From assembly GCA_916613615.1 (NCBI GenBank), contig OU744736.1, forward strand, positions 16,751,724 to 16,815,723: a stretch of 64,000 nucleotides of DNA, written 5' to 3'. The DNA is from Steromphala cineraria (Eukaryota; Mollusca; Gastropoda; Trochida; Trochidae). The translations under genes and the position numbers were made by a program. Positions 21,035-31,752 of the stretch are shown one piece after another. Under the pieces are notes generated by a model. It did no database searches, was not told the origin of the DNA, and saw only the letters and a list, made by a program, of their open reading frames with translations. Position 1 is the stretch's first letter, and each line of letters begins with the position of its first letter.

Positions 21035-24003
21035 CTAAAATATAAGAACATTGTAGTCTTTCGGAAACATTTGTTTGTTGGTTCATTGTGTGTCATTGAG
21101 GATTACCTATATCATTGACATGTACAATTATTGCTACAAATATACAACTTCAACAGTCACCCAAACAGAAAACGATTGCCGCAAGTCATGATCAATCTAG
21201 ACAACGTTCACTCAATCAACAGCCATGTAGATCAACCACCAAAAAACATTCCTGTAGGACGCTTGTAAACATCATACATCAACACCAAGCATTGGCAAAT
21301 CCAGCTGCCATCAACTGCACCTCATTATCAATTAACAAAATATCAACAAATATTCAAATATCAGAACGTCAACAATTATCAATCGTTTATTGAAAGACTG
21401 CAATCGTAAGCAAATACGTTTATCAGAGTTATAACAACTAACAACAAGCTATCAACCATTCACAATCAACAATAAACAAATCAATAAAGTCATGAATCAG
21501 CCTTGACCCATGTGTCAACTACACAAAAACTGCAACCAACTGCCGTCAAACACGAAACATACGCCAAATATCAATTAACTAATATCAATTTACCATCAGC
21601 TCTCAGCATCCGACCATCAAAAGCAACTATTAAACAACAAGGAAAATCAAGACTCACGTACAAGTTAACACTGAAATTTAAGAATACTGATGTAATTTCC
21701 AATCGTGATCAACCACCCAACCATCAACCATATTCACTCTCTAGCAGTAGCCTAAACCCCCAAACCGCAAAAATAATGACACTAGTTACCTCTTGGTGTT
21801 GAAGAAGAATGATGAAATGTCCAGGGAGCCAGTGCCAGCATTAACGGGTTGGGAACACAGACAGAGGGTGGTACAGAAACTCTTCTCGTTGAAGAAGTTA
21901 CCGTTAGCACTGCAGCTACCATTCTGGGTAGGAAACACCTCACAGACACTGGTTAGTGTGTTGAAGAAGAAGTTCTGGAAAGGGTCTAAAGGTGGAACCC
22001 GACACGGTGTTGGCTCAGGCGGAAGCTGACAGACGCACTGAGTTGTACAGTCGATGACGTCTGTAAAGCTGTTTGGTCCTGTAGTGCACGTGTTCAGCGA
22101 TCCAGGAAACTCACATCTTCCGGTTTCCTGGTTGAAATAAACTCTTTCTTTGTCGGTGTCGTTTATGCAGGGACGTTCTTGTAGTTCTTCTAGACAGACT
22201 GCAACAATGTTTTGATATTTTTAACATTGAAGTTATTATATTGATAAAACAGAGAAAATCAATTCCTCATATGATTGTGCAATTAGTTCAATTAAAATAA
22301 GAATTATTTGAATAGTTGATTCAAGAAGGAGCGTATTGGGTAGTTTCATGCAACAAACATGTTTCACACCCCCACAATGTTTTCAGTCAAATACACAGGA
22401 GAGATTGTACGATCACATAACATATCAAAATGAAAACCTTCATACCTGCGTTGTTTTATTACTACAGTCTAACAATCTATTTCCTTAAAAAAACGGTTCA
22501 AACTGCAAGGTTCTTTTTCAAAATGTTATCCAAATTGCATGGATATACACTTGCTGCAAACAAGTGAATGAATATATTTCTATATTCGGTTTGGGACCAT
22601 CCCACTGTCTGAATGACCCTTTATTTCCACTACATGCTGATTTGTTTCAGATAAAAAGTTACTATGCTGATTTATTTCAGATAAATAGTTACTATGCTGA
22701 TTTATTTCAGATAAATAGTTAATATGCTGATTTATTTCAGATAAATAGTTAATATGCTGATTTATTTCAGATGAATAGTTAATATGCTGATTTATTTCAG
22801 ATGAAAAGTTAATATGCTGATTTATTTTTAAATAAATAGTTAATATGCTGATTTATTTCAGATAAATAGTTAATATGCAGATTTATTTCAGATAAATAGT
22901 TAATATGCTGATTTGTTTCAGATAAATAGTTAATATGCTGATTTGTTTCAGATAAATAGTTAATATGCTGATTTATTTCAGATAAATAGTTAATATGCTG
23001 ATTTATTTCAGATAAATAGTTAATATGCTGATTTATTTCAGATAAATAGTTAATATGCTGATTTATTTCAGATAAATAGTTAATATGCTGATTTATTTCA
23101 GATAAATAGTTAATATGCTGATTTATTTCAGATAAATAGTTAATATGCTTATTTATTTCAGATAAATAGTTAATATGCTTATTTATTTCAGATAAATAGT
23201 TAATATGCTTATTTATTTGAGATAAATAGTTAATATGATGATTTATTTTAGATTGGTTTACACTTCATAGGTGATTTACATTAGACACAGAAACAGACCG
23301 TCTGATCAAATCTTGTCTTGTCATCGCGAATAGATGATGACTAGAAGATTTAAAACATGATTGTATTACGTGTTGTAAAATGTATTCTTCAAACCATCAA
23401 AAATGCTTCTCGAAATTTGAAAATGATACTTACACCAGACAAAGGTTATACATGAATAAAAAAGGCAACAGTACCTACAAATTATAGAGGAACCACTGAA
23501 AAAGGGAAGTGGAAATTATTCTCCAAACAATAAACATGCTCTTGGAAATAAAATAACCGATGATACCTAACAGAAAAACTTAAATAAGGTTAATGGTATG
23601 TAAGTTGTAGCAGAAATAATATGTAGCAAATCATGACAAAACAATAATAACCTGACAAAAAGCGAAGCGCAGTTTAAGGTAAAAAGGTTGTGTTCTGAAA
23701 GGGACGGTCAAATCGGGGAATTCATTGTGGAAACGAAATTCAAGGGGATGTTAATGAATAAAATGCTATTAGTGCATGATTATAACACCACCGAGTTAAA
23801 ACATGTTACTGGCTGTAACCCTTTTTTTCATTCATATTTGACAATTTTAAAAATAAGGGGGCATAAGCGAATTTCGTTTCAGCAAAAACTGCCCCGATAG
23901 AACTGTCCCTTTAAAGGTACCTCTACTTACCATGGTTACGGGCCACGGAGGAGCTGATAACAACAGCAAAGAACAACAGCACAGACAGGTTGGGGGAGAT
24001 CAT
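20785..24003 (-). CDS. Kunitz gene A: secreted four-domain Kunitz protein
   Basis: The only fully intact paralogue. Exon 1 is 23931-24003, exon 2 is 21790-22198 and exon 3 is 20785-21034; together 732 nt, 243 residues, with phases 1 and 2 matching at the joins. Residues 1-21 form a signal peptide (hydrophobic core LLFFAVV, cleavage likely after SVA). Domain 1 runs Cys26-Cys79, domain 2 Cys81-Cys137, domain 3 Cys139-Cys189 and domain 4 Cys191-Cys241; each linker is a single residue. Domain 4 is canonical (8-15-7-12-3) with P1 Arg201, predicted to inhibit trypsin-like proteases. Domains 1 and 2 have lengthened C2-C3 loops (17 and 19 residues). Domain 3 lacks exactly the second and fourth cysteines (Gly148, Lys172), the pair that forms the reactive-loop disulfide in BPTI. 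Conkunitz-S1 of cone snails lacks the same bridge. The product could be a protease inhibitor, a defence or shell-matrix protein, or a channel-directed peptide; sequence alone does not decide. Confidence 0.88.
21790..22198 (-). CDS. Kunitz gene A, exon 2
   Basis: A 409-nt exon with acceptor GCAG at 22199-22202 and donor GTAAC at 21785-21789. It codes domain 1, domain 2 and the first half of domain 3. Relative to gene C it differs at about 21 of 134 residues, many in the loop after the second cysteine of domain 2 (CRVPPLDPF versus CNFPPLKLF). Confidence 0.88.
22624..23260. repeat. 30-bp tandem repeat (~20 copies) in gene A intron 1
   Basis: Unit ATGCTGATTTATTTCAGATA plus AATAGTTAAT, about 20 copies, with scattered single-base variants. 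TTTATTTCAG reads like a 3' splice-site tract, but on the plus strand, antisense to the gene. It is absent from intron 1 of genes B and C. Confidence 0.95.
23697..23915. mobile_element. MITE with AAAGGGAC...GTCCCTTT termini
   Basis: Inverted ends AAAGGGACGGTC and AACTGTCCCTTT with inner CGGGG/CCCCG. It matches 31350-31552 along its length (ACATGTTACT, TTTGACAA, CATAAGCGAATTTCGTTT). The right end lies about 15 nt from the exon 1 donor of Kunitz gene A. Confidence 0.75.
23931..24003 (-). CDS. Kunitz gene A, exon 1 (signal peptide)
   Basis: ATG at 24001-24003 opens MISPNLSVLLFFAVVISSSV; the exon ends CATG/GTAAGT with phase 1 (donor at 23925-23930). It joins exon 2 in frame to give RNHVCLEE. Confidence 0.87.
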
Positions 24004-24052
24004 CCTTGGTGTTTGATTCAACGTAACAAGAAACTTCAATGGTAAGCTTAGA

Positions 24053-24060
24053 ATATATAT
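24053..24060 (-). promoter_or_regulatory. Putative TATA box of Kunitz gene A
   Basis: An ATATATAT run about 50 nt upstream of the ATG, aligned with TATA-like runs in the other two paralogues. Confidence 0.4.
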
Positions 24061-24669
24061 AATAACATGAGCAATTAAATTCTTTACTTTTTCTTAATAT
24101 AACGCTTGTCACAGAACCCTGACGCCAAATCTTGTCAAATACTGTTTGTGGGCTGTGCAATATGATGACAGGTCTCAGGTTTTAAGAAACGTTTAATTCA
24201 AGATGGCGTTGATCGTTTTAATGTATATGTCAATCTTGTGGATATTTTTTTTATCCGAATATACCCTGTCAAAAAGTAAACTGTGTCTTTGAACCAGTCC
24301 GCCACATCAACTTAAAAATCCACTTGAATATGAAATAAACTGAAATCATGAAGAGTGTGTAATAAACACATCATTTTCAAGTGGCTTGAAATTTTGCCAA
24401 AGCGGATAAATCGCTAGCACACTCACTACATCTATATTTAAGTTAGGAAAAATATGTGATACGATTAAATGAATGGAAAATGGACATGTTACTTTTCAAA
24501 AGCAAAATGTGTTTATAAGTTAAAGATCTATAGTTAATCATTCATCTGAAGAACTGTTTGTAAATAAATACACGTAGACTAGTATTACTCGATTATTTAC
24601 CATATAGTCACTTAAAAAGGATAGCAAATCTGCAAACTATTTTATCATGATTTGGTTAATGTAAAACGC

Positions 24670-25300
24670 GTATTTCAGCTCCTTGGCTAGTGAGGATTAT
24701 TATTTGGCCACAGGGACCACATCCTTAAAACCTATTTTCGTCTTATTCTTCTCAACCAAAAATGTGTAGAAAGCTGAAACCTTATGTACAGACTCCTTGA
24801 CTAGTGAGGATTATAAATTGTAGCTTTGGTGGCCCTGTGACTCATAAGGACCACAGGGGCCATGCCCTTAAACCTTTTGTCGTCTACTTCTCTAGAACCA
24901 AAGGTGTAGAAAGGCGAAATCTTGTGTACCGACTCCTTGACAAGTGAGATTATGATTATAGATTAAGTGACCTTGCGGCCGCAAATAGGGACCAAAAGGG
25001 CCGCGCCCATACACTTATCTTTGTTTTCTTCTCCAGAACAAAAAGGTGCAGAAAGCTAAAATCTTTTGTACAGACTCCTTGACAAATGAGGATTAAAATT
25101 TATCACTTTGGTGACCTTTGAAACCCAGTGGCACCTGCTAAAACCTTTTTTCATCTTCTTCTCCAGATGCACAAGGCATCATGATGAAATGCTGTGTAGG
25201 GAATCCTTAGGTAACGGGGATTATAATAAAAACGTACATTTGGTGACTCCGTGCCCCCTATGTAGGGGTGGACCACATTGGGCACACCCTAAAGCAGAAT
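24670..25300. repeat. Degenerate 110-140 bp tandem repeat
   Basis: About five diverged copies, each with CTCCTTGACTAGTGAGGATT followed by TTTGGTGACC and CTTCTTCTCCAGAAC-like stretches, starting near 24677, 24788, 24930, 25071 and 25200. No coding capacity. Confidence 0.75.
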
Positions 25301-25640
25301 TAAATATGAAGCCTAATGAGCTACAGAGCCAATGACTATATTATATAAATATATAGATGAATTTTGAAAAACCTAGCCATTACCATAAGTTGCGAGAATA
25401 TACAAATCCATAGCCTGACATTCACCTCTCGTTAAGATGCTACCTTAATATTTAAAAAAAAACATTATCGTCAACAATTTAGTTTTAGTTATCGATTTAG
25501 TTAAGAAAGAATAATGAATCCACTCAACCACCGTCTACAATGATATTAACCAAAAACTTTTTTCATGTTAATTTGTTAATTTGTACAACTCTTAAATACA
25601 GCAAAACCCGTTTTTCATCGGTCCTCAAATAACAAAGATA

Positions 25641-26575
25641 TAATAATAATAATAGTCCATTTCTATTGCGCTATAATCCATGCACCATGGCATGCTCTAA
25701 GCGCACAATCAGGCGATGTTAAATGCAGCTCTGAAGAGATATGTTTTTAGTCTTGATTTAAAGGCAGGTAGATCAACGCAGGATTTGAGTTCGGATGAAA
25801 GCTTGCTCCATTCATTTGCTGCTGTAAATGCAAAAGATTTCTCACCAAACGTCTTTGATTTTACACGTGGAACAATTAGAAGATCTTTCGATTGAGACCT
25901 AAGATTTCTAGCAGGTGTGTAGGATGTCACCAAGTCACAGAGGTATGCAGGTGCTGTTCCTCTGACACACTGAAAGGTAATACACAGGGTTTTGTACAGA
26001 ATCCGGTGCTGCACAGGAAGCCAATGTAGTTCCTTGAGAATTGGTGTTATATGGTCGTACTTGCCGCATAGGGAGACAACTCTAGCAGCCGTATTCTGTA
26101 TCTTTTGCAGTCTGTTAGTGAGAACTTTAGAAGAACCTGTGAGCAGGGCATTACAATAATCCATCCTCGAGATGACAAGGGACAGCATGAGCTTGATAGT
26201 CGCACTTCTTGTAAGAAACTTGCGTATCTTTCCGATGTTGCGTATCTGGAAGTGGCACACCTTGGAAACATGGGATATATGATATTCAAGGCTAAGCTCA
26301 TTGTCGATATGGACACCTACATTTTTGACATTTTTTTAGATTGGAACAGATGCAGCTCCAATGCGGATGTTGTATAACCCTGTTAGTTCACGTTTGTAAC
26401 GAGGCCCAATAAGGATGGTCTCAGTTTTGCGTCGTTGAACTGTAGCATGTTGTCGGACATCCACAATTTGACGTCGTCACAGCATTTTTCCAAATGTTCG
26501 ACTGATTCTCTAAATTCAAAAGGATTTGCTTTGAACAGTTTTGAAAGTTGGGAGTCGTCTGCAGAGGGCCCGGAT
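25641..26575 (-). mobile_element. 5'-truncated CR1/L2-type LINE fragment
   Basis: Two minus-strand frames (26383-26575 and 25709-26260) carry the end of a non-LTR reverse transcriptase: ADDSQL (the catalytic box), then KLWMSDNMLQFND, SRMDYCNALLTG, ELHWLPVQHRI and FKSRLKTYLFRAAF. This order is typical of the CR1/L2 group C-terminus. A frameshift separates the frames and the 5' end is lost just before the catalytic box. The 3' end has the GCGCAATAGAAATGG-like tail and an (ATT)n terminus (25641-25652), as in that group. Confidence 0.85.
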
Positions 26576-26654
26576 TTCAGGCTGCTCAATTTGAGCTTCT
26601 ATCGGATGGTCGATATTACCTTTTAGAGATAAATGCCATTTACATAGTGAACAA

Positions 26655-26725
26655 ATGTAACAATGTTATATTTGGGATTACACTATCTTGAATAGTACAG
26701 ATTCTTGTACTTTTTCGGGCCGAGT
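26655..26725. repeat. End of the TTATATTTGGGAT dispersed repeat
   Basis: TTATATTTGGGAT followed by GAATAGTACAGATTCTTGTA and CTTTTTCGGG; the same end occurs in both arms of the inverted-repeat element at 36950-37195 and at 54755-54805. Confidence 0.55.
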
Positions 26726-29700
26726 CCCATGCGGAATTCGGCAACACCTCTATCATTGACCATACCAACAGCTAACCAACTCGCCCGTTTCGCCAACCAC
26801 AAAAATGTGGTTGTATGATATCTAACAGTCAACAATATCTAGTTGAATAAAGTGATCGTGTTGATAAGAAAAACTTATAAACCTCCCGAATGTGTTAACA
26901 CACTTTTAAGTCAAGTTTTATCCCCGTAGAAGATCCCGGCTGTGAACGGGAGGCTTTTTACGCCCCTTCACACGGTATCAGCCGCAGGGTCGGGCTGAAG
27001 CCCTCCCCTCTAGATCTGTCCCGCTACCTTGGGAAGCGGGCATTATTTGACGGAAAGCCCTCGGAAGAGTTCCTTCTCTCTAACATTACTGACAGACATT
27101 CAATCAACGTCAACCATTCGCCTGCAATTATTAGCAGCAACCAGATCACAAACATAATTTGATCCTCGCAGCTTAGATTTCAGAAAAAATGTATTTGTTG
27201 GTGTGACATACACTAACTCAAACTACTTTCTCACACCTTAGGAATTGAAATTGTTCTCGATGATGGATTATTTTAATAAATAATCTAAAATAGACAACAC
27301 CCTTGATATGTTATAGATTGATTATATCTACGTTATTTGCGCTATTTGTGTATGGTTATAAGAAGCAAACTACGTCTTCATGTACATGGTAATGATGGAT
27401 TGGTTGAAGTCAAATTAATTTATATACAAATTGTTTGAAGATGAATCGGTTTCTTTTCTTAACATTAATTAATTCGTTTTAACATTAACAAGTTGTAACA
27501 GTACCTTACCGTGTGTTGTAAGTGATGCAAGTGACTTTGAAGGAATATTAATAGGTAATACATGGTTATATATATTGTTTTTGTGGGTACATGTATTATC
27601 AAGTATAACAAACATTCTTCTGTTGGATTCTGTTGTTCAGATTTTCACGAAATATGCAAATGGGGAGTTTTTATTGAATACATTAATCAATAAATAAGCA
27701 TTGGTATGTGCGGAGTGGTCCATTTATTTATTTTATTATAAGAATCCAAGAGCACCACATTTTGGAAAATTGTCTCCTATTTCATGAATTTTGGTCCGAT
27801 TTTCTCAAGGTTGGTCAAAAATTTTGCACAAAAAAAAAATATCGTTTTGAATAAATTTTAAAATATGGAACTCCCTACACTTTGAATGTGGGTCTTTAAA
27901 GGAATTTTCCTCATGGTTCAGTGTAAAGAGTAACGAAATGGAAATAATTGTTGATTTTTTGGATAATTTTATTTCTTTTTAAGTACATAGGCAGATTTTA
28001 CATATTATATGTAAAATGTACAGTCATATAATTGTTGATTTTTAGTATGAAAACTATATAGGGCTAAACAAATAACACAAGGTTCATAGATACCTGTCTT
28101 TTTTCACCTTCCCTCCCTTTCTTGTACATTGCACTGATGTTATCTTAACAGGCATTATGAATGCTTTGTAAAATATACCCCATAATGTGCGGCCTAAAAT
28201 AATAAGCTTTTCAATATTCATTCATATGAATTCAGATAAAGTATAATCCAGTCACAAATGAATAATGCTTTTAATAGAATAATGAATAATCATCATATAA
28301 GCAACATGGTGCTAGAATGTAGGCTGCGGAATGACATAGAGATAGACAGACGGTTTATTTACGTCCCATCTGACGCAGGATACTCAAAAATAAGCAATGT
28401 AAAATGACATACAAGTGAACCACCCTTCAAGGGAAATGAGAGAGTTGGATTGTTTTTAAAAGAACGTGAAAAGTTTATATACAGAGTATATAAATACATA
28501 CATAAGAGATAACACATGAATTATTTATAAATGTATTCATATTCTACCAAGCATTTTTTTCTTATTTTTTAAAAGATAAATCAGCACAGTACAGCTGATT
28601 CGTTGATTGGAGTGTTCTTGCAGCGCTATGTTCCTCCAAGAAATAAGAGGCAAGTCATGATGAAACAAATCGATAGAGTGTTACCTTTAGTGAAATATAA
28701 CAAACTATTTGGATTAATATCACAATATTGTTCACCTTATTATTTAGTATTATTTCTGCTGAAAGATAGACAAGGCTTATAATTGATTAGCTGTCCTCCC
28801 ACTTCAGTTGCAGGGTTTGAAAAGAGAGAACAAACTTCTGATAAAATTCTGAGTAAAAACTGTGCATTTTTATCTTTTGGTCCAAAGTTATGTAACTTAC
28901 GAAAAGATGTTATACTGGTAACAGAAAATGAAATTGGCAAAGAAGAGTTTTCTATAAATCCAAACTAAATATAAAACCTGTTGATCTAAATTGATTTAGA
29001 TTACTATAATGCCCTTGCAATTAGAAATTCCAGAAAGGTTTGGTTGAAGCAGCCTACATAAGCTTTGCAGACATCGCGGGGTTTTTTTCAAGATTGAAAT
29101 GTAAATTGAACAACTAGAATACTATTTAAGTGTAAATGTTTTGTGAGTGGGTGTGGGAGAAGACCTTGAATCAATTAAACACATTCTTCTGGAATTGGAG
29201 GTTCTTGTTAACGTCCATTTATACACATGTGAAAACAGTTAAGAACCCTCACGTTTTTTCACCAGCAAAAGCCTAATAAGAAAGAAGACATTTTATACAA
29301 AATAATCGTTGATGTAATAGAATTATAAGTTAGCATTTCAGGGGGTGGACATTTCATTCATACAACGTTTGGCATTTTTAGATTTTTTGCTTATTGTTGT
29401 ATTTATGTCTAAAAAACAAGTTACAGTATCCTAAGAAATATATGTGAACAGAAGCAGTTGAAATGAGAATAATTCAATGCTTTCAAACCAACTGGTCAAA
29501 CTTTATCATCCGTCGTTTAGTCAAATCACTAGTTTCATCATTATGAAAATTCAACATTGCAAATTCTGGAAAAACTCAATCTTTTTTAAAATGGCCTAAT
29601 TCCAAAATATTTTGAAACTATTAACTGTAATGACCCCTTTGAAATCTAGGGAGTGTTTGATTAACGGATGTAACTTTTAAAATCCCATTTTTTTCCAAAA

Positions 29701-29813
29701 TAGTATGATAATAGCCTTTTTGTCAATAATTGACAAAAAATGTTGAAAATAATGATGCTCTTTCAACGACCAGTGACTTCTTATTTTTGCATGTTAAAAA
29801 GTTGGTTTGATGT

Positions 29814-30163
29814 TTAAGGGGGCAGTAGCACGATTTGGGGGAAAATAAGGTGAATACAGGAAAAGGAAATTAAATGGTTCTAATTGGAAGACAATGCATT
29901 TAAACTAAATGAAGCAGTAATAAATCCAATATATAATTTACGGTTCAGCCATAAGATTCCTTTTTCTTATACAAACTTAATCAAAGGTTTTCACACAAAA
30001 ATGGCTACCAATGGATTTTATGTGAATCGCTACAATTTGTCTTGTGTAATGAGATTTTTGACACTATCAAAGTAATACATTTTGCATTCGCGTACATTTT
30101 TTTACAATCAGTGAAAAATATGAAAATATAAAATTTTCAAAAAACGTGCTACTGCCCCTTTAA
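29814..30163. mobile_element. MITE, second copy of the GCAGTAGCACG family
   Basis: A 350-bp element with TTAA on both sides and termini GGGGGCAGTAGCACG / CGTGCTACTGCCCC. It aligns end to end with 18243-18605, including CCAATGGATTTTATGT and a shared run at AAACTAAATG.AGCAGTAATAA. Confidence 0.8.
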
Positions 30164-30361
30164 AGGCAAGTTAAGTAACACAAATATTGGTTTTGATAAC
30201 TGAAACTATTTTACGCACTTTCGGTCCTAGAACCTTACTCATGGTTGGAAAAAATATGTACCACTACGTCATAAATTCTTAAACTGTCATCATGAATAAT
30301 CTTTTTAAAAAGAAACTATTCAAAGATCGACATTTTTCATGTTGAGAGTGATAACTTCATA

Positions 30362-30419
30362 CGAGCGAGTGAGTTACTGTTTAGCGCCGCTTGGGCAGTA
30401 TTGCAGCCATTAGCGGCGG
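30362..30419. repeat. Dispersed GAGTGAGTTA...CAGCCATTAGC repeat
   Basis: First of at least eight plus-oriented copies of a roughly 55-bp sequence: GAGTGAGTTA, then TTGTTTTACGCCGCTTGGGC, then AATATTTCAGCCATTAGC. Others start near 31137, 31577, 43711, 46785, 53450, 54593 and 58134, with weaker ones near 38715 and 52268. It resembles a repeat I recall as abundant in abalone sequences. Probably the conserved head of a SINE. Confidence 0.75.
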
Positions 30420-30766
30420 ACTTTATGCGAAGAAACTTTCCCATATTATCACACCTTATAGTTTTAAGTTTTGAGCTGATTTTTTCCATATGTTAAGTTA
30501 ACCACAAATCAATTAAAACTTCATAGATACAACAGGCCTACTGGAACTCAAAAGGGAAGCATACAAAGTGACAAAAATATGAGATTCAACAATAAGCCTT
30601 AGAATGTTGATTTTAAAACTCAACTGATGTGAAGTATACACATGTATTTCAATATGTTGAAATTGTATTTGCAATAACTGCTCGTTGACAGATGATAATT
30701 CACTACAAATGAGGTTTAATCACTCTCTCTCTCTGTATATTCACCACATAACACTAGTATTATTGC

Positions 30767-30990
30767 AAGGAGAAACTCAACGCCATTGTGGCTATGTATT
30801 CCAGTGAACATCGGCTGGAACTAGCGAACCATGGATGGAACTGCGTTGGAATTCAGTGTAGCACTGCACCCAAACCATTACTGCCTGTTGAACAGTTCTC
30901 TACTGCAGACAAAGTCACTGAGCCCCTGGCAAGACTCGAACCACGGACCTGTTGATCCGAAGCCGAGAAATGAGGTACGAGCTTTCAATA
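30767..30990. repeat. SINE-like repeat with a B-box on the minus strand
   Basis: Homologous to 51585-51790 (shared CATTGTGGCTAT-like start, TTCAGTGTAGCA, GAACAGTTCTC, ACAGACAAAGT-like and GAGC.CCTG stretches in order). On the minus strand it has GGTTCGAGTC, a match to the RNA polymerase III B-box, suggesting a tRNA-derived SINE. Confidence 0.55.
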
Positions 30991-31349
30991 AAAATTGCCT
31001 AGGAGCATCCAGAGGATATGTTGAGTGTCTGGTATGAGAACATGTAATATTGCAAATGTTATTTCTTTAGATCAAAGCGTTTATTACTGATAACATGCAA
31101 GGAAGTTTTAGGGAGTATCCTTCCGTACAGTTCCAAGAGTGAGTTATTGTTTTACGCTGCTTGGGCAATATTTCAGCCATTAGCCTGGTGACAGTTGCAA
31201 GAAGACAAGGTACAGTTAAAACTATTTACCTTGTATAAAGTGATATCTATAAAGATCATGCAACTGTAAATCGGTGAGTGAATCATTGAAGCTCTCAGGT
31301 TGGTGGGGTTGTTCACCTTTGGGCTCTCCTTTGGATCCTGCACTGATGC

Positions 31350-31552
31350 TTAAAGGGACAGTCCTATCGGGGTATTTATTGTTGAAATGAAATTCAAGGT
31401 CCATATGCATATTACATGATTAAAACAGAACCATGTTGAAACATGTTACTCGGGATAACCTTTTGTTGATTTATATTTGACAAATGGATAAAGAAGAGTG
31501 CATAAGTGAATTTCGTTTCCACAAAAAAACCTCGATAGGAAGGTCCCTTTAA
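31350..31552. mobile_element. MITE with TTAAAGGGACAGTCCTATCG termini
   Basis: A 203-bp element with inverted ends, flanked by TTAA on both sides; same family as 23697-23915. A 5'-end-only fragment lies at 34951-35020 inside a RIPOR intron. Confidence 0.8.
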
Positions 31553-31746
31553 GACATATCAGAATTGTTTGCGCTGTGAGTGAGCGAGTTATTGTTTTAC
31601 GTCGCTTGAGCAATATTTCAGCCATTATCACTGAAACCATCTTGACTAACCATATTCTTCATGATGTATAACACATGAAACTTTGCATGCTATATTTTGA
31701 TAGAAGGTAGCAAATCCAAAACAGACATGTATATTATTTATAAGTG

Positions 31747-31752
31747 TTTATT
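31747..31752 (-). terminator. Candidate RIPOR polyadenylation signal
   Basis: AATAAA on the minus strand. It is the first exact hexamer I find downstream of the RIPOR stop at 33901, which would give a 3' UTR of about 2.1 kb. The interval 31760-33900 has few recognisable repeats, consistent with UTR, but no transcript evidence is available. Confidence 0.35.

Larger units (their letters stand above)
24061..31730. other. Intergenic, upstream of the Kunitz cluster
   Basis: No host gene recognised. It holds the L2-type LINE, MITEs, SINE-like repeats, the tandem repeat at 24670-25300 and the 5' flank duplicated from the other Kunitz units. At 26935-27080 a GC-rich block (GATCCCGGCTGTGAACGGGA and following) stands out from AT-rich surroundings; I cannot classify it. 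Confidence 0.5.
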
